Assembly: GCA_900755095.1 (NCBI GenBank)
Contig: CAAEFE010000016.1
Coordinates: 1-16,428, forward strand
Source: an uncultured Bacteroides sp.
GTDB lineage: Bacteria > Bacteroidota > Bacteroidia > Bacteroidales > Bacteroidaceae
Length of the DNA stretch: 16,428 bases
Direction: 5' to 3'
The notes under the pieces were generated by a model. That model worked only from the letters and a program-made list of their open reading frames with translations, did not search any database and had not been told where the DNA came from. Positions 1 through 5,051 of this stretch are shown piece after piece (position 1 is the first letter of the stretch; the number at the start of each line of letters is the position of its first letter). A program made the position numbers and the translations under genes.

Positions 1-316
1 CATATCCCCAAAGGTATAATTCCTACTGTCGAGAATACGGAAAATATCATCACAACCTCTGCCAGTCATAACAAGATAACAGCCTAACCCTTGTGGGTTA
101 TCCTCTGTTTTTCTTGCGTCCCCCGATACATAAATATCTCCAATCTGCCAGCGTGCTTGATAGGTTTTGTATTTAATGCTTGCCGGATAGACATTGAAAA
201 TGTCAGTCGGTAAACCTAAAATGTGCATGATGACATCTTCGGCGGTTGCAGTATCAAATACAATGCTGATGTAATCAATCTTAACGGATAAATTTTTGTG
301 TGTAGTTATAGTGCAT
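1..316 (-). CDS. Replication initiation factor / relaxase (Rep_trans family), 5' part only, start region out of frame
   Basis: The minus strand is open from the left edge to about position 315. It reads a polypeptide with segments such as VKIDYISIVFDTATAED, YKTYQARWQIGDIYVSGDAR and LGCYLVMTGRGCDDIFRIL, ending at the edge in YTFGDM. The SGxGCxxF-like GRGCDDIF segment and the KIDYISIVF start resemble the Rep_trans initiators of Tn916-type elements (Orf20), which nick oriT or start rolling-circle replication. This is recognition from memory, not a search. The gene continues left of the window, so the catalytic tyrosine is not visible. Oddity: the only ATG after a good AAAGGAG (319-325) is at 316-314. 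It is one base out of frame and stops after 11 codons. Losing one base from the A5 run (minus strand, 293-297) would join that ATG to the long frame as MHYNYTQNLSVKIDY. No ATG, GTG or TTG starts the long frame there. It is either a frameshifted copy, a read error, or has a non-standard start. Confidence 0.7.
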
Positions 317-400
317 TGCTCCTTTCGTATGCCCCATTTTTTGCGGGGTAAAAATTGTGTTTTGTCCTTTATTTATCACAGTTTCTAGGTACTATGACAT

Positions 401-643
401 GTATGCGCAGGGCGGTGTTACATATACGCCCTTTATGAACGCCTAAAGGCGTTCCCTTTCTTCCTGTGTCTGATCCGTTCTTAACGCTCACGAGCCTTGT
501 AAGACTCGTGGCTAAACGGAACAGCCCCAGTCAGAAACCTTATTTTCGGTCTGATAGTCCATGCTTATTCATGCTATCAAAATGAAAATACATCTTTTCT
601 ATGCTTACTCAAGCGTGTGATTGACCCTAGCGTGCTTAATCAC
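401..643. other. Hairpin-dense leader upstream of rep, candidate oriT / single-strand origin
   Basis: No gene is visible between about 317 and 774; this stretch is instead a series of inverted repeats. They are GGGCG 410-414 with CGCCC 427-431; GAACGCC 437-443 with GGCGTTC 448-454 (perfect, TAAA loop); TCCGTT 474-479 with AACGGA 515-520 enclosing CACGAG 489-494 with CTCGTG 505-510; TGATAG 552-557 with CTATCA 574-579; and GTGATT 617-622 with AATCAC 638-643. Two 14-bp imperfect direct repeats (ATGCTTATTCATGC at 561 and ATGCTTACTCAAGC at 601) also occur. In Tn916 the oriT lies immediately upstream of the relaxase gene orf20, which is this position relative to the rep gene here. The oriT role is inferred; the repeats are seen directly. 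They could instead be attenuator structures in the rep leader. Confidence 0.4.
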
Positions 644-656
644 CCTATCTAATACG

Positions 657-685
657 ATAATAACGCCATTAGAATTACTTGTCAA
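657..685 (-). promoter_or_regulatory. Promoter for the leftward rep gene
   Basis: On the minus strand TTGACA (685-680) is followed after exactly 17 bp by TATTAT (662-657). It would give a transcript with a leader of about 330 nt, through the hairpin cluster, before the rep gene. Confidence 0.6.
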
Positions 686-695
686 GAAGTTTTGA

Positions 696-724
696 TTGAC
701 TTTTTAATAAATATTAAGTATGAT
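696..724 (+). promoter_or_regulatory. Promoter for the XRE regulator at 775
   Basis: TTGACT (696-701) is followed after 17 bp by TATGAT (719-724), about 50 bp upstream of the start codon. It stands back to back with the leftward promoter. The two -35 boxes form an inverted repeat (GTCAA 681-685, TTGAC 696-700), a likely place for the regulator to act on both. The operator role is inferred. Confidence 0.65.
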
Positions 725-774
725 ATGCTTATAAACACCGTGAAAAGCAACGAAAGGAGCGGTTATACTAAGTT

Positions 775-1446
775 ATGGAACATTACGAAAAGAAAATCAG
801 TTTCTTAGGAGAGAATATACAGACCATAAGAAAACACAGAGGAATGAAACAACAGGAACTTGCGGATAAAATCGGTATCAATATGCAGAGCCTTTCCAAG
901 ATTGAACGGGGTGTGAATTATCCTACCTTTGACACATTAGAAAAGATAATGGACGTGCTGGGAGTAACGCCCAATGAATTATTATCAGGAGAATGGAAGT
1001 ATATTGACCACACCGAACCATATATCATGGATATTATCAAACGGGAACAGGACTTCAATGTTTCCTTAGATTATCTGTCTGAAAATGAATTTTTCAATGA
1101 TGAAAAAGAATGCAGATTTTACATGGAAACCAAACTCATACAGTATATCCATAACTACATTACCAATGAGGTTACGGAGTTAGAAGAACTTATGGAAATC
1201 AAGCAGTTGATACAACGTCAAAAAATAGAACGCATGATGAAAGTACATAAGGAAATGCGAGGGTTAGACCGATACAGAGAACAGCCCAAAGAGTATAAAT
1301 ACCATGACCCTTATGATGACTGGATATTCCGTCAACTTGCGGACATAGACAGCAGAAATAACATTCCCGACACTTCGCCACAGTTAGATTTTGATGAAAC
1401 GGACTATGAAGATTATCTGAAAGAGAAATGGAACAGAGGTCTTTAA
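775..1446 (+). CDS. XRE-family helix-turn-helix regulator of the mobile element
   Basis: A 223-aa protein with a clear N-terminal HTH_3 (Cro/CI-type) domain at about residues 12-69. Helix 2 and the recognition helix are in MKQQELADKIGINMQSLSKIERG, followed by the family-typical P-T-F-x-T-L-x-K-I and LGVTPNELL. Residues 75-223 are charged and predominantly helical, without a catalytic domain I recognise. A repressor/activator role is expected for a DNA-binding protein of this class. Its divergent placement against a Rep_trans gene suggests that it controls element replication or transfer. The start at 775 is forced by an in-frame TAA at 769-771. The nearest Shine-Dalgarno (AAAGGAG 753-759) lies 15 bases upstream, unusually far, which may mean weak translation. 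A strong terminator follows directly, so it is probably monocistronic. Confidence 0.85.
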   Translation: MEHYEKKISFLGENIQTIRKHRGMKQQELADKIGINMQSLSKIERGVNYPTFDTLEKIMDVLGVTPNELLSGEWKYIDHTEPYIMDIIKREQDFNVSLDYLSENEFFNDEKECRFYMETKLIQYIHNYITNEVTELEELMEIKQLIQRQKIERMMKVHKEMRGLDRYREQPKEYKYHDPYDDWIFRQLADIDSRNNIPDTSPQLDFDETDYEDYLKEKWNRGL

Positions 1447-1476
1447 TTTTCCTCTTGAATGAAAGATACAGCAAAC

Positions 1477-1539
1477 AAAAAGCCCAGTAAAGAGTGCAAA
1501 GCACCACCAATGGTGGCAAGGCTCTTGACAGGGCTTTTT
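1477..1539. terminator. Large bidirectional terminator after the XRE gene
   Basis: Outer stem AAAAAGCCC (1477-1485) with GGGCTTTTT (1531-1539). An inner AAGAG/GCTCTT pairing and a hairpin CCACCA (1504-1509) with TGGTGG (1511-1516) lie inside it. T-runs flank the stem on both strands. Confidence 0.75.
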
Positions 1540-1628
1540 CTTTTCTGTGGTTGGTAATCAAGAGGAAGAAAGAAAAAGTGTGTATTTTTCAAGACAGAAA
1601 AATGTCAAGGGGGGTGTGCTGATTTTTG

Positions 1629-1657
1629 TTGTGGCGGATATATGGAACTGTTATAAT
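1629..1657 (+). promoter_or_regulatory. Extended -10 promoter upstream of the second XRE gene
   Basis: TTGTGG (1629-1634), 17 bp, then TATAAT (1652-1657) preceded by TGT (extended -10). It lies about 155 bp before the gene at 1816 and would give a long leader. Apart from a small hairpin ATTTTTC/GAAAAAT (1584-1603), I see nothing else in 1540-1815. Confidence 0.45.
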
Positions 1658-1815
1658 ATGGATATGTTTAAATTACGTTATAAGCAAGAATATTCTGCTG
1701 ATTTGTCAAAAAACATCATTGCAACTGCCAGTTGACATATTTCCATATCTAAATGGTGGCTATGCAACTGATAATATTGCTAAAATTACACCATGAAAGA
1801 AAGGAGTGTTAGCTA

Positions 1816-2430
1816 ATGAATATGGCAGACAGAATACAATATTTAAGGAAATCAAAAGGAATATCACAAGAGGAACTTGCGGATAAAGTTGGAGTTTCAA
1901 GGCAGGCTGTTTCCAAATGGGAAAGTGAACAAAGTACGCCTGACTTAGAAAAAATAATTATAATGAGTGATTTTTTTGGAGTAACAACTGACTATATCCT
2001 AAAGGGAATTGAACCAGTAGCAGACAAAGAACAAAAAAATAAAGAGCTTACGAGTAAGGTACTTTATATATCATCAACAGCTTTTGTTGCTATTGGGCTG
2101 TTTTGTGCATTTGGTAATTGGTATGCAGAACAAACAATGGAAGCAGTTTGGGGTTCAATGATTATTCAAGCTATAGGGATTGTTGGATATTTTATAGCGA
2201 GAATACTATCGGAAGAAAAATCCCCCTTTTATGTAAATTGGCTTAATATAATCGGAGTTGCTTTTATGCCTATTTCTATGATTACAGGATATATTTCAGG
2301 ATTGGTTTTCAAACTAGAAGGGTGGATTGCACCTTATCCGATAGGAATATTTCATACTTTAGTTTTCGTGTTAGTATTCTTTGTAGTTGTGATTGCAAGC
2401 TATATTATTCTAAAGAAACAAACAAAATAG
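1816..2430 (+). CDS. XRE-family regulator with C-terminal four-helix membrane domain
   Basis: A 204-aa protein. Residues 4-62 are a canonical HTH_3 domain (ISQEELADKVGVSRQAVSKWE, then TPDLEKI and the FFGVTTDYIL segment), of the type common in Firmicutes. A short charged linker (65-78, KEQKNKE) leads to four hydrophobic stretches at about 80-102, 110-130, 141-165 and 178-199, and the protein ends in KKQTK. This is a membrane-anchored transcription factor design; the signal it senses is unknown. AAAGGAG (1800-1806) lies 9 bp before ATG 1816, and a second in-frame ATG at 1822 is an alternative. A Rho-independent terminator follows. It is separated from the ICE regulator by a terminator, so it is its own unit. 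It may be chromosomal DNA next to the element, or element cargo. Confidence 0.85.
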   Translation: MNMADRIQYLRKSKGISQEELADKVGVSRQAVSKWESEQSTPDLEKIIIMSDFFGVTTDYILKGIEPVADKEQKNKELTSKVLYISSTAFVAIGLFCAFGNWYAEQTMEAVWGSMIIQAIGIVGYFIARILSEEKSPFYVNWLNIIGVAFMPISMITGYISGLVFKLEGWIAPYPIGIFHTLVFVLVFFVVVIASYIILKKQTK

Positions 2431-2484
2431 TGATTACCTTTATTTTGCAAAAGCAGTTAGTCTTAGGATTGACTGCTTATTAAT

Positions 2485-2521
2485 AAAAGACACCACTTCA
2501 ATGTGTCAATGGTGTCTTTTT
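2485..2521 (+). terminator. Terminator of the membrane XRE gene
   Basis: AAAAGACACCA (2485-2495) pairs with TGGTGTCTTTT (2510-2520), and the right arm runs into T5. A weaker hairpin, GCAGT ... ACTGC (about 2452-2475), lies just before it. Confidence 0.8.
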
Positions 2522-2556
2522 AGTGCTATTTTATCGTCATATCAAGGCTCGTTCAA

Positions 2557-2575
2557 TCGTGGTATATTCGTGGTA
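2557..2575. repeat. Two direct repeats TCGTGGTA, 11-bp period
   Basis: TCGTGGTA occurs at 2557-2564 and 2568-2575, one helical turn apart. Short tandem direct repeats near an element end are typical of the arm-type binding sites of tyrosine integrases; that role is inferred from position only. The remaining 2576-2710 is AT-rich, and I see no gene in it. Confidence 0.35.
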
Positions 2576-2712
2576 AAATGAGTGTTTTTCTATACTTCGA
2601 AATGCTTGAAAGTGTAATATTTATAGGGATAATCAAAAATCAGATATAAAGTTTAGCTGAAATTTTATATTAGACTTGAAACTCCGTCAATTCAATTTTT
2701 AATTTCATCATG

Positions 2713-2742
2713 AAAAAACCCGCAGAACCGAAGTCCTGCGGG
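2713..2742 (-). terminator. Terminator of the tuf remnant
   Basis: Read on the minus strand: stem CCCGCAG / CTGCGGG (2742-2736 with 2725-2719), with an inner A-C(UUCG)G-U tetraloop, followed by T6 (2718-2713). This is a textbook intrinsic terminator, 33 bp beyond the tuf stop codon. Confidence 0.9.
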
Positions 2743-2775
2743 CAATATACTTTATTCAAGGTAGTTCTTTCACGA

Positions 2776-2835
2776 TTACTCGATGATTGTAGCAACCTTT
2801 CCAGATCCTACTGTACGTCCACCTTCACGGTATCG
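2776..2835 (-). pseudogene. tuf: 3' remnant of elongation factor Tu gene
   Basis: The minus strand encodes REGGRTVGSGKVATIIE followed by TAA (2778-2776). This is the conserved C-terminus of EF-Tu (family end: FAIREGGRTVGxGxVAxII). Upstream of the Arg codon (2829-2827) the match stops: the residues are MQDRY instead of the expected LRFAI, and then AT-rich non-tuf DNA. About 17 of some 395 codons remain, too few to function. The native-looking terminator is kept. A bare 3' end plus terminator is what site-specific integration into the 3' end of a gene leaves at the far end of an element. It could also be a deletion or homologous recombination scar. Confidence 0.8.
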
Positions 2836-2990
2836 GTCTTGCATATTAAGACGTTTTTTTCGTATATTTCTGTCTTTTTATTATCATTTTCAGCCGGAAA
2901 TCCGGAGCGTTTTTCTGATTTTGAATTATTTTGTTATCATACTGTTATCACAACTTCTTTGGTGAACACTCAATAAAAACAAATTTAGGA

Positions 2991-3019
2991 TTGCATATAC
3001 ACTCACAGGTTGTTATGAT
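2991..3019 (+). promoter_or_regulatory. Strong promoter of the small-peptide transcript
   Basis: TTGCAT (2991-2996), 17 bp, then TATGAT (3014-3019) preceded by TGT (extended -10). It predicts a start near 3026, at the first base of the structured leader. The stretch 2838-2990 before it is AT-rich, with one small hairpin (CCGGA-AA-TCCGG, about 2894-2905) and no gene. Confidence 0.6.
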
Positions 3020-3025
3020 CGTTCT

Positions 3026-3192
3026 ATGGGTGCTACCTACACGGTAGGCGGTTAGTCCTTCTACGGAGGGACTGTGGTCTACACTCCGTTACGGTCGGTG
3101 CTAAACGAGTGCCACCGGCACTCAGCACCCCTCCGATTACATAGAAATCCCCAGCTCGTCTGACAGAAATCTTGCTAAAGGAGGGGATGCCA
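3026..3192 (+). ncRNA. Highly structured leader RNA with anti-Shine-Dalgarno pairing
   Basis: The predicted transcript folds into successive hairpins. They are CTACC/GGTAG (3033-3047); AGTCCTTC/GAGGGACT (3054-3073) with a C(UACG)G tetraloop, a specially stable RNA loop; and GGTGCT-AAAC-GAGTGCC/GGCACTC-AGCACC (3097-3129). Immediately after comes CCCCTCC (3128-3134), perfectly complementary to GGAGGGG (3180-3186), the ribosome site of the peptide at 3193. A second option is ATCCCC near 3148 with GGGGAT (3183-3188). The pairings are read directly from the sequence. Translational repression is inferred by analogy with type I toxin mRNAs (Fst, TxpA, BsrG). Confidence 0.55.
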
Positions 3193-3288
3193 ATGTTGAC
3201 GCTTGAAGGTCTGATTGCTGTTATTAGCCTATGCTTGACAGCTTTCAGTCCCGGATACACAATAGGAAGCAATAAGACACAAAAATAG
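3193..3288 (+). CDS. 31-aa membrane peptide, type I toxin / holin-like toxin candidate
   Basis: ATG 3193 lies 8 bp after AAGGAGG (3178-3184). The alternative ATG at 3187 is only 2 bp from it, so 3193 is preferred. The peptide starts MLTLEGLIAVISLCLTAF and ends GYTIGSNKTQK: about 17 hydrophobic residues form one membrane helix, followed by a short polar, basic tail. Size, topology and tail resemble the short peptides annotated in Firmicutes as putative holin-like toxins and the Fst/TxpA/BsrG type I toxins. That similarity is remembered, not searched. The surrounding design supports it: own promoter, long folded leader, sequestered ribosome site, and a terminator overlapping the stop codon. A proline in the middle of the helix end (FSPGY) is notable. 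I could not locate a convincing antisense RNA promoter, so a complete toxin-antitoxin pair is not shown. Confidence 0.6.
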   Translation: MLTLEGLIAVISLCLTAFSPGYTIGSNKTQK

Positions 3289-3322
3289 CCGCCCCAGTCT
3301 GCTAAACTAAGCGGCAATTTTT
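3281..3322. terminator. Bidirectional terminator overlapping the peptide stop codon
   Basis: AAAAATAGCCGC (3281-3292) pairs with GCGGCAATTTTT (3311-3322), with one A-A mismatch, and T5 follows on either strand. Bidirectional terminators at the 3' end of a toxin gene are a hallmark of several type I loci. Confidence 0.75.
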
Positions 3323-3389
3323 GCTATATTCACACTCAATACACTGAATAAAATCCGTTACTGTTGAATCTCTTATTTACTGATAAAAC

Positions 3390-3418
3390 TTGATTTTTCT
3401 TCTTTGAACCTTTAATAT
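3390..3418 (+). promoter_or_regulatory. Possible promoter of the 3425-3501 RNA
   Basis: TTGATT (3390-3395), 17 bp, TAATAT (3413-3418). The predicted start, about 3425, falls at the foot of the stem described in the next entry. The match is moderate and the region is AT-rich. Confidence 0.35.
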
Positions 3419-3424
3419 TCATTG

Positions 3425-3501
3425 TAGATACCTCTTGTATTCGTTAGATTTTACCAACTTGCCGGTCAGTAATAATCTAATTTTACTTGAGGTATTTTTT
3501 T
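3425..3501 (+). ncRNA. Candidate small structured RNA with terminator
   Basis: Outer stem ATACCTC (3428-3434) with GAGGTAT (3489-3495), followed by a T-run to 3501. The inner arm is TTAGATT-TTAC (3444-3454) with GTAA-T-AATCTAA (3469-3480), with a loop of about 14 nt exposing CTTGCCGGT. It could be a free-standing sRNA of about 77 nt. Alternatively, on the minus strand the same stem hides the AGAGGT ribosome site of a 28-codon open frame (3422-3336, starting MNIKGSKKKNQ and ending GFYSVY), making it a leader of a mini-gene or gene stump. No known RNA family was recognised. Confidence 0.35.
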
Positions 3502-3551
3502 GTCAATCTCTTGACCTATTTAAATTATACAGGAAGCTTTTTGGCGTTTTT

Positions 3552-4952
3552 TTAGGCATTCTGTGCTTTTCTTTTTGCAATTTCTTCTTTCATCGCAGGA
3601 AGTGTTTTTTCCAGATCAAACTTGCTTACAAGAATAAACATAATAACAAATATCACTAACGGTGTTACAATAGTGAATCCGTAAATTGCCATTTTTGTAG
3701 CTGCCGGCGCTGCAGTCAGTGCAGCATCATAGCCGACTGCCGCAAGGAACCAGCCGATGATAGATGTTCCGAGTCCGCTTCCCACTTTACCGCCAAAGCT
3801 GGATGCACTGTTGGAGGTTGCTACCATTCTTACACCATATTTATATTCATTATAATCAATTGACATTGCCGTCATAACTCCAACCAGACACATCATCGGA
3901 ATGGTTGCAAATGTTGTAATACTTCCGAATAATGCGTAGCAGAAAAAGATGTCTTTTGTGAAGAGAAGCAGCATATTTGCTCCTGCACCCATTGCAAAGC
4001 TCACCAGTAGCGTTTTCACAACACCAAGTTTCTTAATCATCGGTCCTACAAGTATGAATCCTAACAGGGTCGGAATCATTCCGATTCCTCCGAGAACGCC
4101 GACCAGGTTGTCATTACCGAAAATCCATTTACAGTAATATACTCCCGCACCCGCTGCAAGACCATATATAATGCATGAAAGCAGATTCACCACCAGAACA
4201 ATCACCCAGTATTTGTTGTGGAACAGCTTTCCAAGCGCTTCCTTAAACGGAATCACTTCTTCATCCTCTTCTTTCGCTTCTACTGCCACTCCTGCCTCTG
4301 TTGCTGTCTCACGGCTTGTTGCATAACAAATCAAGGATGCCAGTATTACAATAATTCCCATGATAAAACCAAATTTAATCCATGCGTTTTGGTTTCCGCC
4401 CAGTGCATTCGTAATCGGAATCATACAGATTGCAAATATCATACCTGCCACATAACCGGTCGCCGCTCTCCATGTTCCCATGATGCCTCGTTCTTCCTGG
4501 CTGTTCGTACGAACGGTCATAAGCGAATTATAAGGGATTGCCATTGCCGTATATAATACTGCTGTCAGAAGAATGTTCGTTATTGTCACGTAAATAATCT
4601 GTCCCATATCTCCTATTTTCGGCACAGTAAACATCAGAACCATTACAATACCTGCCGGAATTCCCGCTTTCAAAAGCCACGGACGATATTTTTCTTTTCC
4701 CGGTTTTGTATGGTCAATGATATTTCCCATAATCAGGTCTGTAAATGCGTCAATAATCTTACAGATAATAAACATTGTTGCAATCGCCCCGGCAGCCATA
4801 CCAACCTTATCCGTATAGAAGTATGTAAGCTGTCCTACCAGTGCGGACATCGCATTCAATGCGAACTGTCCCGTAGCATCTCCGAAGTAATCCTTCACGC
4901 GCATTACTTTCTGAACGCCGAATTTGTCCTTTCCTAATGGTTTTTTACTCAT
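3552..4952 (-). CDS. GPH-family (MelB-like) glycoside:cation symporter
   Basis: A 466-aa membrane protein of MFS_2 / glycoside-pentoside-hexuronide type, about 12 helices, with the usual family length of 450-500. The diagnostic segment DAFTDLIMG (Asp68 and Asp72) matches the MelB cation-site pattern D-x3-D. It is followed by the loop IIDHTKPGKEKYRPWLL, typical of MelB, XylP, UidB and YicJ. A charged cytoplasmic loop (EAKEEDEEVIPFKEAL, about 225-240) separates the two six-helix halves. It is last in an operon with GH3 and GH78 genes, so it is expected to import the glycoside those enzymes cut, with Na+ or H+. The actual substrate cannot be read from sequence. The start has AAGGAGG 6 bp upstream. 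The 99-bp gap from the GH78 gene holds a 9-bp direct repeat, TATCACATT (4973 and 5009), of unknown meaning, and no clear promoter. No T-run terminator is visible immediately after its stop. Confidence 0.85.
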   Translation of the reverse strand: MSKKPLGKDKFGVQKVMRVKDYFGDATGQFALNAMSALVGQLTYFYTDKVGMAAGAIATMFIICKIIDAFTDLIMGNIIDHTKPGKEKYRPWLLKAGIPAGIVMVLMFTVPKIGDMGQIIYVTITNILLTAVLYTAMAIPYNSLMTVRTNSQEERGIMGTWRAATGYVAGMIFAICMIPITNALGGNQNAWIKFGFIMGIIVILASLICYATSRETATEAGVAVEAKEEDEEVIPFKEALGKLFHNKYWVIVLVVNLLSCIIYGLAAGAGVYYCKWIFGNDNLVGVLGGIGMIPTLLGFILVGPMIKKLGVVKTLLVSFAMGAGANMLLLFTKDIFFCYALFGSITTFATIPMMCLVGVMTAMSIDYNEYKYGVRMVATSNSASSFGGKVGSGLGTSIIGWFLAAVGYDAALTAAPAATKMAIYGFTIVTPLVIFVIMFILVSKFDLEKTLPAMKEEIAKRKAQNA

Positions 4953-5051
4953 TGTGTTCCTCCTTCATTTCGTATCACATTTTTTCTTGATATCCTGTAA
5001 GCTTAAAATATCACATTCCTAATTGTCCGTATTTTAATTTTAGCTTATTTT

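Noticed and set aside
1584..1603. ATTTTTC/GAAAAAT hairpin as a terminator or origin
   Set aside because: It is a short AT stem without a T-run; chance is a sufficient explanation in this AT-rich gap.
1547..1735. Open frame of 62 codons after the XRE terminator
   Set aside because: It starts at a GTG with no ribosome site inside terminator-flanking DNA, the composition is not gene-like, and a promoter (1629-1657) lies within it.
2710..2976. Plus-strand open frames across the tuf stub
   Set aside because: They are antisense to the tuf 3' end and its terminator, with no ribosome site.
3033..3317. 94-codon minus-strand open frame over the toxin-like locus
   Set aside because: It runs through strongly folded RNA and antisense to the peptide gene, lacks a ribosome site, and its apparent coding comes from the structured repeats.
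4973..5017. TATCACATT direct repeat before the symporter gene as a CRP-type site
   Set aside because: TGTGA-like sites of this kind are not used for CRP in Clostridia, and the repeat is short and AT-rich.
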